This document shows positions 33,980 through 41,697 of a stretch of DNA of 64,000 bases, in pieces. Within the stretch, counting starts at the first letter, position 1. Each line of letters begins with the position of its first letter. The stretch comes from DASPWW01 sp963841715 (lineage in GTDB: Bacteria; Actinomycetota; Thermoleophilia; Solirubrobacterales; 70-9). The notes beneath the pieces are model-generated. The model did no database searches. It saw nothing but the letters and a program-made list of their open reading frames with translations, and was not told where the DNA came from. The position numbers and the translations under genes are program-made. The stretch is from contig CAWJDP010000001.1 of the NCBI GenBank assembly GCA_963841715.1, forward strand, positions 620,001 through 684,000, given 5' to 3'.

Positions 33980-35899
33980 CTAAGAGCGCAGCTTGCTCTT
34001 GCTGCCCTTGCGACCGACCGCGCCCTGTGAGCCGTGCGCCTTGACGCGGAACTTGACGTGAGCCTTGCGGCGTGCTTGCTTCGAGGTCCGTATCAGGCGG
34101 CGAACACGGGGTCCGGTATGGCTGGCCCGCTTCATTCTCACGTCCAGCTGGTGAGCCCTGCCCTTCGCGAAGCTGACGTAGCTCTTCTTGAGGCTGACCT
34201 TGGCCGCGCTCCGTCCCTTGCGAGGCAGTCTCACGGTACCGCCGATGCGGAACCGGCAATCCTGGTCGAGACAGCCGACTCTGACGCGGAGCCTTCTCTT
34301 CACCCGTTGGGCCTTGGGGCTGGCCACGGTCAGGTCGGGGGTCATCTGCAGCAGGAGGCCGTTGATCTCAACCGACTTGATGTCCGAGGTGTTGATGTCG
34401 CTGAGCGACCCCGTGTAGCTCGTCTGGCCGGTGATATCGCCTGTGCCGCAGAGCGTGGCCTGCCCGGTAACCAGGCCGATGACCGGCACGCCGGTGACGG
34501 CAACCGTCCCGTCCAGTTGGTACGGCGCCGGCGAGCAGGCGCTCGTGGCGGCGGTGATCGTTGCTCCCGAGATGGCGACCTGCTCGGGGAGCTCTGTGCC
34601 GCCGCCGCTTTCAACCGCGAGATTGCCCGTCCCCTGGCTGAGGCTCTGGCTGCTTTGGTCCCACAGGCCTGTGAGCGAGCCACTCTCGGGATAGAACGTC
34701 TTCGCCCCCGATTCAACCGAGACCTTGTAGTGGGCGGTGATTGATCCAGAGCCTCCGGGGCTGGCCGGCGTGGGCACGGTGAACGTCGCTTGGTCAGCAC
34801 TCGTGTTGTCAAAGACAAGTTGGGCCGCTCCACCGTCGGGGTCTGAGCTGGGGTTGGGCTGGAAGCCCGACGGAGCCAACGAGTCGCTGGCCAGCGCCTG
34901 CGCGGCCCAGCCGCAGCCGCCGCCCCCGGCACCCGGATCAAAGGAGCCGGCCCCGACGGCGCCTCCGCCGCCGCCGCCGTAGCCGCCGCCGCCGCCTCCG
35001 CCTCCGGCAATCGAGTTGGGGAACTCCTCTCCATTGTGGCCCCAGCCACCGCCGCCGCCGTTTGTCAACTGGGTCGGGTCGCCGTTGCTCCAGTAGGCGG
35101 CGCCGCTGTGGTTGCCGTTGCGGCCGCCGGCGCCGCCCACTCCCCCGAAGCCCGAGCCGCCGTACTGGCCGTTGCCGTCCGGCCCCTTGCCCTTCGCGCC
35201 GCCTCCGGGACAGGTGCCGCCCGATCCGGAGTGGGAGCTGGGAGTGCCGCTCGAGTTTGTGCCCGCAGAGCCGGGCCCTGAGGCCGGGCCCGCAGTCGAA
35301 GCGACGGCGGTGCCGCCCAAGCCGCCGGCATCGCCAAGCGAGTTGGGGGCCTCTTGCTCGCCGGCGCCGCCACCGCCTCCGCTGGCGAGCGCGATGACGT
35401 TGCCTGTCGTCGGGGCGGTCGTTGCGAGGTTGGCGGTGGAGAAAACGGTCGTCGCGCCGCCACCGCCGGCCGCGACCTCATCGCTGGACGAATCGGTCGT
35501 CGCCCCCTCGTCGCCGAGGTAGTAGTAGAGGGTGGTCGTCTGATAGCCGCTGCTCAGGTCGGCGGCGGTGAGAATGGTTTGCGTGAAGCCACCGGCGCCG
35601 CCGCTGGCGTGAACGGTGTCGCCGGCGCCACGGCCCCCGTTGCCACCCCAAGCCTGGACCCAAATTGGCGTTTGCGTGGTGACATTCTCGCCCGCCAGGG
35701 CGCTCACCAACGCGCTGATATCGACCGAAGTGGTGCTTGTGTCCAGCGTGCAAACGATTGGGGAGCTGTCGGTGTCACAAGTTGCGCCGCCAACGACAAC
35801 GTCGCCGCTCTGGGCCCGGGCCGAGGATGCGGCCAGCAGAGCGATAAGGCCCGCCAGCGCCAACACGCAGCGGCGAATTTGCCTGCCCCGCCGATCCAC
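33980..35899 (-). CDS. Secreted glycine-rich protein with basic C-terminal tail
   Basis: The GTG at 35899 starts a signal peptide (RRCVLALAGLIALLAASSARAQ); 639 residues in all. Residues about 55-310 are extremely Gly-rich, with runs such as AGGGGGGGGYGGGGGGAVGA and repeated GGxGG-like turns. The next 200 residues are beta-rich with YKVSVESGAKTFYPESG. The last 110 residues are dense in Lys and Arg (VKRRLRVRVGC, LRTSKQ-like segments) and could bind wall polymers or anionic surfaces. No enzymatic motif was found. A longer frame reaching 36196 overlaps the deacetylase gene and is not credible. Possibly a surface or matrix protein. Confidence 0.65.
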   Translation of the reverse strand: MDRRGRQIRRCVLALAGLIALLAASSARAQSGDVVVGGATCDTDSSPIVCTLDTSTTSVDISALVSALAGENVTTQTPIWVQAWGGNGGRGAGDTVHASGGAGGFTQTILTAADLSSGYQTTTLYYYLGDEGATTDSSSDEVAAGGGGATTVFSTANLATTAPTTGNVIALASGGGGGAGEQEAPNSLGDAGGLGGTAVASTAGPASGPGSAGTNSSGTPSSHSGSGGTCPGGGAKGKGPDGNGQYGGSGFGGVGGAGGRNGNHSGAAYWSNGDPTQLTNGGGGGWGHNGEEFPNSIAGGGGGGGGYGGGGGGAVGAGSFDPGAGGGGCGWAAQALASDSLAPSGFQPNPSSDPDGGAAQLVFDNTSADQATFTVPTPASPGGSGSITAHYKVSVESGAKTFYPESGSLTGLWDQSSQSLSQGTGNLAVESGGGTELPEQVAISGATITAATSACSPAPYQLDGTVAVTGVPVIGLVTGQATLCGTGDITGQTSYTGSLSDINTSDIKSVEINGLLLQMTPDLTVASPKAQRVKRRLRVRVGCLDQDCRFRIGGTVRLPRKGRSAAKVSLKKSYVSFAKGRAHQLDVRMKRASHTGPRVRRLIRTSKQARRKAHVKFRVKAHGSQGAVGRKGSKSKLRS

Positions 35900-36080
35900 T
35901 CGGATCAGCCTACTCGCGCGCGCCAGGTGTCGCGACGGTCCGGGCGAGCGGGTTCGGCTCCCGCCCAGGTTTACGTAACGTCGATTATCGAGCACAGGAT
36001 CCAAGCAGCGACTAGCTGACAGCGGTGGTAGCGCTTCTTCGCACAGATCTTCTTCGGGTGGCGGAGCTTGAACCTCTGCG

Positions 36081-36983
36081 TCACCGGCCCGGTGCCGAAC
36101 GACTTCGTGTTCCGAGGTCGGCGGCGAGGCCGGTGACGCCCTGCGCGCGCTCGATCTCGTAGCGGTTGAGCTCGTACGGCTGCGATCGGGTCGCATAGCC
36201 GGCGTTCTCGGTCACCGCGCCCGTATAGCCAGCCGAGCGCACCGCGGCGATCGTCGAGGCATCGTACTCGCTCGACGGATAGCAGAAGTTGTTCGACGGT
36301 ACGTGGTAGGTGCGTTGGAGGAACCTGCGCGATCCCGCGACCTGGTAGGTGAGGCTCTTGCCGCTCAGCGTCGTCAGGTCCGGATGCGTCGCCGAGTGGG
36401 AGTCGATCTCCCAACCCCTGGCTATCAGCGGCTTTATGTACGGGGGCGTCAGGTGGCCCACCGTGATCTCGAACAGGACCGCGGGCCATCCGTAGCGGTC
36501 CAGGACCGACGGCGCGAAGCGCGCCTGGGCCGGATATCCGTTGTCGAACGTGATCACGACCGGTTTGGCCGGCAGCGTCCCGCGCCGGTACCAGGCGCGC
36601 TCGACCTCATCGAGCGTGACGCCCTGGAACCCGTGGTGCGCCATCCACGCAACCTCGGCGCGGAACTCTCCGCTGGAGACGTACAGCCCCGGGTAGGGGT
36701 CGCCCGCGGGAGGGGTCCCGAGCGCGTGGTAGACGAGGATGGGAACCGGGCTGCGCGACGGCCGCCATCCCGGCTGCGGGCGCGCGTTGCGGACGAGCCT
36801 CGCCGAGTCCCCGCCCCCGGAGTGCGAGCGTTGCTGAGCCTCGTGCGACGAGCCGGCGGATCCACCCAGGCCGCCGTGCAACGCGATCACGCCGGCCGCG
36901 ACCAGAGCCGCAAGCACCGCGAGCGCCGTGATGCGCCGTCGCCGGATCGCCCCCCTCCGCGACTTGGCGCGCCGGTCGCGCAC
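36081..36983 (-). CDS. Membrane-anchored polysaccharide deacetylase (NodB/CE4 family)
   Basis: A 300-residue protein with an N-terminal signal anchor (RITALAVLAALVAAGVIAL) and a NodB-homology domain: PILVYHALG, then VVITFDNGYPAQARFA, the metal-site HSATHPDLT (His-x-x-x-His) and FCYPSSEYD. Motif 1 reads TFDN where most members have TFDD, so one metal-binding Asp is replaced by Asn. The same change is known in PdaA-type peptidoglycan deacetylases. The enzyme likely removes acetyl groups from a wall or capsule sugar. Sequence just past its stop continues in another frame with coding character (see findings). Confidence 0.85.
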   Translation of the reverse strand: MRDRRAKSRRGAIRRRRITALAVLAALVAAGVIALHGGLGGSAGSSHEAQQRSHSGGGDSARLVRNARPQPGWRPSRSPVPILVYHALGTPPAGDPYPGLYVSSGEFRAEVAWMAHHGFQGVTLDEVERAWYRRGTLPAKPVVITFDNGYPAQARFAPSVLDRYGWPAVLFEITVGHLTPPYIKPLIARGWEIDSHSATHPDLTTLSGKSLTYQVAGSRRFLQRTYHVPSNNFCYPSSEYDASTIAAVRSAGYTGAVTENAGYATRSQPYELNRYEIERAQGVTGLAADLGTRSRSAPGR

Positions 36984-37405
36984 TCGCTCTGGTGACAGCT
37001 CGCTCGTGGCGCCCCCAGGCTAGCCGTTACCGGGCCGGCCGCCGCAAAGCGCACGGCGGGGAGACGAGCGCTCCGGCTCAGCCCCGCTTCGAGCGCAGAA
37101 TCGCCAACGGACCCTCGGGTGAGCTATCGAGCCGCACCGGTGCTTTCTCAGTCAGTGATTCTGAGCGCTCTCAGTCGAAGGAGCTTTCCGGGTCTCGGCC
37201 GAATGCACTCCCACAGCAGGTTCGCCGTCTCATCGCACAGCGAGGCGATCGAGCGTGCTGTAGAAGTACGGGCTCCTTGAGAGCTCCGCACGCCCACCCC
37301 GACCAGATATCACCCCGACCGGGTGATGCGATGGCAGATCGAAGCAGGTCGAATACCGATGCATGATTCTCTGCCCGTCGAAGCCACCCTCGAGCGACTC
37401 AAGCC
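36984..37405 (+). other. 422-base intergenic region with one dyad
   Basis: No convincing gene: the only sizeable open frame is Arg/Ser-rich, lacks a ribosome-binding site and overlaps nothing conserved. The region is between divergent genes and holds the exact inverted repeat listed at 37309-37327, plus the repeated decamer CACCCCGACC at about 37295 and 37311. Confidence 0.5.
37309..37327. promoter_or_regulatory. Inverted repeat ATCACCC-N5-GGGTGAT
   Basis: A perfect 7-bp inverted repeat with a five-base spacer, 79 bases before the membrane protein gene. The size and spacing suit a dimeric repressor operator. Confidence 0.4.
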
Positions 37406-38962
37406 ATGATGAGCCCTGAGCGCAAAGACGACGAGGCCAGGCGTCAGCATCGCTTCGCGGTCTGGTCGCTCGTCGTACTCGCGTCGGTCGTCCTCGTCCT
37501 GTCGATATTCGCGAACTGGGTCCAGCGCGAGGCGCTGGACACGAATCAGGTCAAGAGCACCACCGACCAGATCCTCAAGGACGAGGACGTCCAGAAGGCG
37601 CTCGCCACCTATGCGGTCGACCAGCTGTACGCAAACGTCGACGTCCAGGGCCAGATCCAGAAGGAGCTCCCGCCCGGTGCCCGGCCGCTGGCCTTCCCGG
37701 TTTCGGAGCTGACGAGGCAGCTGGCGACAAACGTGGCGCAGAGGGCGCTTGCCTCGCCGAAGGGCCAGGCCCTTGTTTCCACCGCGGTCGCCGGGGCGCA
37801 GCAGCAGTTCGTCAACCTGGTCGAGAACAAGGACAGGTTCGTCTCGACCACGGGCGGGAACGTCACGCTCGATTACGGAAGCGTGGTCGCCGACCTCGCC
37901 ACCCGGCTCGGTGTCGATCCGGCGACGATCTCCAAGCTCCAGGGACTCGTGCAGAGCTACACGCAGGATCTCCGCCAGCGCCTGACGACCGCTCAAGCTC
38001 GGATCAAGACGGTGCGCTCGACGCTCGCGCAGGCGCAGGCGGGCAAGCTGACCCCGACGCTGAAGCAGAATCTCCAGGCTCTGAATAAGAGCGCGACCCA
38101 GCTTCAGGGGCAGATCGCGAGCCTCGAGGGGACGCTGAAGAGCGTCCAGTCGAAGGTCCCGGCCCAGCTGCGGAGCAAGCTGTCCGACCTCCAGGGCCGC
38201 CTGGCCGCGGCCGACGGACGGGCGACCGCGCTGAAGCAGCGAACGGCGGCGGTGCTGGCGGATCCGAGCCAGGCGAACGTCAAGCAGCTCGATGCCTCCC
38301 TCGCCACGCTCGACGCGCGGATCACCACCCTGCTCAACCGCCAGGTCGTCCAGACCCCCGGCCAGCTCGTCCTGATGAGGTCGAGTCAGCTCTCGGGCCT
38401 GCAGACGCTCGTCAGCGCGCTGCGCAACCTCGGCTACGTGCTTCCGGTGCTGGCGCTGCTGCTTTACCTCGCCGCCCTCTACCTCGCCAAGGGCTGGCGC
38501 CGCGAGGCCCTGATCGCCGCCGGAGGCGGGATCCTGGTGGCGACGCTGTTCGTTCTTCTAACACGGCGCCTGATCGGCAACGGAATCGACTCGGTCGCGG
38601 CCTCGGACACGGTCAAGCCGGCCGTCACCTCGGTCTGGGACATCCTCTCGGCGGGGCTTCGCCAGCGAGCCCTGTTCGTGCTCGTGATCGGCCTCGCGTT
38701 CATCGGCGGGGGCCTGCTCGCCGGGCCCGGGCGCCACGAGGTCGCGGTGCGACGCTTCCTTGCGCCCTACCTGCGCGACCATCCTGTCGCGGTCTACACG
38801 TTCTTGGCCGTGCTGTTCCTGCTCTGGCTCTCGTTCATTCCCGGCATCAACAACCTCGGCCAGGTGGCCGTGATCGTCGTACTCGCGGCCCTGGCCGTGT
38901 TCGGGATCGAGATCCTTCGCCGGCAGACGGCACGCGAGTTTCCGGCCGGTCCGTCCGCGTAG
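37406..38962 (+). CDS. Multi-pass membrane protein with large extracytoplasmic coiled coil
   Basis: A 518-residue protein. One N-terminal helix (FAVWSLVVLASVVLVLSIFA) is followed by about 310 residues outside the membrane, with a long heptad-rich section (TAQARIKTVRSTLAQAQAGK to QLRSKLSDLQGRLAAADGRA). Then five helices follow, starting at YVLPVLALLLYLAALYLA. This architecture (one TM, coiled coil, several TM) recalls actinobacterial membrane proteins of unknown function. No catalytic motif is seen. It is convergent with the response regulator gene, so a link to envelope stress is only positional. Confidence 0.75.
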   Translation: MMSPERKDDEARRQHRFAVWSLVVLASVVLVLSIFANWVQREALDTNQVKSTTDQILKDEDVQKALATYAVDQLYANVDVQGQIQKELPPGARPLAFPVSELTRQLATNVAQRALASPKGQALVSTAVAGAQQQFVNLVENKDRFVSTTGGNVTLDYGSVVADLATRLGVDPATISKLQGLVQSYTQDLRQRLTTAQARIKTVRSTLAQAQAGKLTPTLKQNLQALNKSATQLQGQIASLEGTLKSVQSKVPAQLRSKLSDLQGRLAAADGRATALKQRTAAVLADPSQANVKQLDASLATLDARITTLLNRQVVQTPGQLVLMRSSQLSGLQTLVSALRNLGYVLPVLALLLYLAALYLAKGWRREALIAAGGGILVATLFVLLTRRLIGNGIDSVAASDTVKPAVTSVWDILSAGLRQRALFVLVIGLAFIGGGLLAGPGRHEVAVRRFLAPYLRDHPVAVYTFLAVLFLLWLSFIPGINNLGQVAVIVVLAALAVFGIEILRRQTAREFPAGPSA

Positions 38963-38971
38963 CGGCCCATC

Positions 38972-39622
38972 TCAGTCGACAAGCCGGCGCGCCACGGCCC
39001 AGCGGCTGAGCTCGTGGCGGTTCGAGAGCTGGAGCTTGCGCAGCACCGAGCTGACGTGGGCCTCGACCGTCTTGGCGGAGATGCCGAGCCGGTGGGCGAT
39101 CTCCTTGTACATGTAGCCGCGCGCGATGTAGCGGAGCACCTCGCGCTCGCGGGCGGTGAGCTGGTCGAGCTCGGGGTCGACCTCCCCGGCGGGGATGGCC
39201 CCCGCGAAGGCGTCGAGCACGAACCCCGCGAGCCGGGGTGAGAAAACGGCGTCGCCGTCGCTCACCCGGCGGACCGCGTCGGCGAGCTCCTCGCCGGTGA
39301 TCGTCTTGGTGACATACCCGCGCGCGCCCGCGCGGATGACGGCGATCACGTCGTCCGGGTCGTCGGAGACCGAGAGCGCGAGGAAGCGCTGCTGCGGATG
39401 CCGCTTCGTCACCTGGCCGATGACCTCCACCCCCCCGCCGCCCGGCATGTGCACGTCGAGCAGCACGACGTCGGGCTCGAGCTCGGTGATCACGCGCACA
39501 GCGTCCTCGACCGACTCCGCCTCGCCGAGCACCCCGACCCGGTCGCGGAGCTCGGCCCGCACGCCGCTGCGGAAGATCCGGTGGTCGTCCACGATCACCA
39601 CCGTCGGCGTTCGCGCACTCAT
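38972..39622 (-). CDS. NarL/LuxR-family response regulator
   Basis: A 216-residue two-component regulator. The receiver domain has VVIVDDHRIFRSG, the phosphoacceptor Asp56 in VVLLDVHMPGGGG, and the conserved Thr/Lys region with GYVTKTITGEEL. The C-terminal LuxR-type helix-turn-helix includes LTAREREVLRYIARGYMYKE and TVEAHVSSVLRKL. Its ATG overlaps the histidine kinase stop by four bases, so kinase and regulator are a matched pair that likely responds to envelope stress sensed with the PspC protein. Confidence 0.93.
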   Translation of the reverse strand: MSARTPTVVIVDDHRIFRSGVRAELRDRVGVLGEAESVEDAVRVITELEPDVVLLDVHMPGGGGVEVIGQVTKRHPQQRFLALSVSDDPDDVIAVIRAGARGYVTKTITGEELADAVRRVSDGDAVFSPRLAGFVLDAFAGAIPAGEVDPELDQLTAREREVLRYIARGYMYKEIAHRLGISAKTVEAHVSSVLRKLQLSNRHELSRWAVARRLVD

Positions 39623-40572
39623 CTCCCCGCCCTGCTCATTTCGAGGACGACCTCGGTACCTCCGTCCGGCTGGCTGCGGATCTCGGCTCGGCCGCCGTAG
39701 CGCTCGATGCGGCCGATTATCGATTCGCGGACCCCTCGGCGATCTTCGGGAATCGAGTCGAGATCGAACCCGGGCCCGCGATCGTCGACGAAGACGTCGG
39801 CGCTCCCGTTCTCGATCTCCGCGTAGAGGCGCACCGCGCCGCCGGCCGAGGCAAACTTGGCCGCGTTCGTCAGCGCCTCGCGCGCCGCCGCGACGAGGGC
39901 ATCCATCCGCTCGTCCAGCCGCCCGTCGCCGACGACGACCGTCTCGACCTGAGCACCGTACCGCTCCTCGACCTCCTCGGCCGCGGCGCGCAGTGCGTCC
40001 GCGAGCCGTTCGCCCGGCCGCGACGGCTCAGAGCCCGCGAGCCACGAGCGAAGCTCGCGCTCCTGATGGCGAGCGAGGCGAGTGACCTCAGCCGGGTCGC
40101 CGGCGCGCCGCTGGACCATCGCCAGCGTCTGCAGAACTGAGTCGTGCAGGTGCGCGGCCACCTCACCCCGTTCCTCGGAGCGGATGCGCGCCGAGCGCTC
40201 GGCCCCCAGCCGGCGGATCAGCGCCAGCCACATCGGCGCCGCGATCAGGCCGAGCGCGATCGAGACCACCAGGGCCGCGAGGGCGACGTTGCCGGCCGCA
40301 TCGAGCGCGCCGGTCGCCCAGAGGAAGATCAGCCCCGCGCCCAGCGCGAGCGCGATCCCGAAGCCCACCCAGGAGAGCCTCGTGGCGATCCGGGGCGCGT
40401 CCCGCCCGCCCCTCAGGCTGCCCGCCACCGCGATCGCGCTGCAACCGGCGATCGCGGCGAGCAGGGCACCGGAGGCGACGTCGATCGCCCCCTCCGCGTG
40501 GAGCAGGAGCAGCACGCCGAGGGCCAGGATCGCGACCCCGGCCCCCAGCGTGCTCAGATCGGGACGGCTCAT
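39619..40572 (-). CDS. Sensor histidine kinase (HisKA_3 type)
   Basis: A 317-residue kinase. Four hydrophobic helices span residues 9-135, with short loops and no large sensor domain. The phosphorylated His lies in EVAAHLHDSVLQTLAMVQRR, and the HATPase domain shows EALTNAAKFASAGG (N box) and VFVDDRGPGFDLDS (G1 box). This is the intramembrane-sensing layout of LiaS-like kinases. The ATG at 40572 overlaps the stop of pspC-like gene upstream (ATGA), and the stop overlaps the response regulator start. Together they form a three-gene LiaFSR-like unit. Confidence 0.92.
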   Translation of the reverse strand: MSRPDLSTLGAGVAILALGVLLLLHAEGAIDVASGALLAAIAGCSAIAVAGSLRGGRDAPRIATRLSWVGFGIALALGAGLIFLWATGALDAAGNVALAALVVSIALGLIAAPMWLALIRRLGAERSARIRSEERGEVAAHLHDSVLQTLAMVQRRAGDPAEVTRLARHQERELRSWLAGSEPSRPGERLADALRAAAEEVEERYGAQVETVVVGDGRLDERMDALVAAAREALTNAAKFASAGGAVRLYAEIENGSADVFVDDRGPGFDLDSIPEDRRGVRESIIGRIERYGGRAEIRSQPDGGTEVVLEMSRAGR

Positions 40573-41543
40573 CGACCGCATACTTGCCGCTGCGAGTCTG
40601 CCTCCTTCCGATTGTGGTCGTAGTCGACGCCGCTGGTGTTCAGCTCGTGCGGCGACTGATCTGTGACGATCAGCTGCCCGAACTGGACGTCGGCGTCGAG
40701 GTTCAGCCTCGGGGCCTTGCTCCGATGCTGACTTTGGTCGACCTTCGGGTCGACGCCGTCGCTCTGCGTTCCGGCGACGAGCAGCTCGCCCGCTTTGCCG
40801 GTCGCGTGACCGCTGACGCAGACCCTGGACGGCACCGAGACGATCATCTGCCCCATGCCGAGGTCTGCGTTCACAGGGATCACCCGGCCGCGCCTCCACG
40901 GCAAATCGCGGAGGTCGACGATCAGCTGACCCGTGCCGAGCTCGTACCCGTCCGCGGGTAGGTCGGCGACGGTGCTCGGGCTGTACTGCCGGGTGCCGAT
41001 CGACGTGTCGAAGCTGACCCCGGCCGCAGCCACCGCCCCGGCCGGAATCGCCAGGACAAGCGCCGCGACCGCGAGCCAGGGAGCGACCCGCCGGCGGATG
41101 CCACCCAGAAAGGAGACGCAGACGAGCGCCACCCCCAGGGCGACGACGACGGAGGCGACGATCACGCCCTCGCCGGCTGCCGTCGTCCAGGCGCTGAGCG
41201 CGCCGAGCGCGGCCGCAAGCGCGAGCGCAACGAGTGCGACGACACAGGCCAGCAGGACCCGCGCCAGGCGAACGCCGACGCTCTCCCGGACCGGCATCCC
41301 CGTTCCATCGTCCTCCGGCAGCGCCACGGCCAGCACGAGATAGGCGAGCAGGCCGGCGCTGCCGAAGAAGGTGCTGACGACGAACGCGATCCGAACCAGG
41401 GTGGCGTCCAACCCCGTGTGGGCGGCAAGCCCGCCGGCGACGCCCCAGATCATCCGATCGCTCTTCGAGCGGAGCAGGGGGCGGCGCGGTCTGGCGTTCG
41501 CGTCCTCCGTCTTGGCTTCTGTGTTCTTCGGTGTTTCGTTCAT
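40569..41543 (-). CDS. PspC-domain membrane protein with LiaF-like C-terminal domain
   Basis: A 324-residue protein. The PspC domain is at about residues 24-77 (LLRSKSDRMIWGVAGGLAAH then VRIAFVVSTFFGSAGLLAYL). Three or more further helices follow (89-160). The C-terminal part (from about 195) has YELGTGQLIVDLRDLPW, LGMGQMIVSVPSRVCV and VQFGQLIVTD, repeats typical of the LiaF/DUF2154 C-terminal domain. Such proteins modulate envelope-stress kinases. First gene of the operon with the kinase and regulator; divergent from enolase. Confidence 0.9.
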   Translation of the reverse strand: MNETPKNTEAKTEDANARPRRPLLRSKSDRMIWGVAGGLAAHTGLDATLVRIAFVVSTFFGSAGLLAYLVLAVALPEDDGTGMPVRESVGVRLARVLLACVVALVALALAAALGALSAWTTAAGEGVIVASVVVALGVALVCVSFLGGIRRRVAPWLAVAALVLAIPAGAVAAAGVSFDTSIGTRQYSPSTVADLPADGYELGTGQLIVDLRDLPWRRGRVIPVNADLGMGQMIVSVPSRVCVSGHATGKAGELLVAGTQSDGVDPKVDQSQHRSKAPRLNLDADVQFGQLIVTDQSPHELNTSGVDYDHNRKEADSQRQVCGR

Positions 41544-41555
41544 GGCGACGACGAT

Positions 41556-41577
41556 GACGGCGGCGGGCCCCGCCGTC
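41556..41577. promoter_or_regulatory. Stem-loop in the pspC leader region
   Basis: GACGGCGG (41556-41563) pairs with CCGCCGTC (41570-41577) around six bases. It starts 13 bases before the pspC-like ATG on the minus strand, so it may affect translation. Confidence 0.35.
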
Positions 41578-41590
41578 TATCCGGAATCAT

Positions 41591-41607
41591 CCCTAGGTAA
41601 CCCTGGG
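41591..41607. promoter_or_regulatory. 17-base dyad CCC-N2-GGT-N-ACC-N2-GGG between pspC and eno
   Basis: CCCTAGGTAACCCTGGG is symmetric at 12 of its 16 paired positions. It sits between the divergent pspC-like and enolase genes and could bind a dimeric regulator of either. Confidence 0.4.
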
Positions 41608-41697
41608 AGCGAGCTGATCCTCTGAAGAGCTGGAAGGCGTCGGCGACAGGCTCGTTCCTGATCGATACGCTCGCCTGGTGAGCGGGACGGGCATCGC

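Noticed and set aside
35900..36196. Longer start for the glycine-rich protein at 36196
   Set aside because: It would overlap the deacetylase gene, and the signal peptide begins only after 35899.
36992..37366. A 124-codon open frame in the intergenic gap
   Set aside because: Ser/Arg-rich composition, no ribosome-binding site and no recognisable motif.
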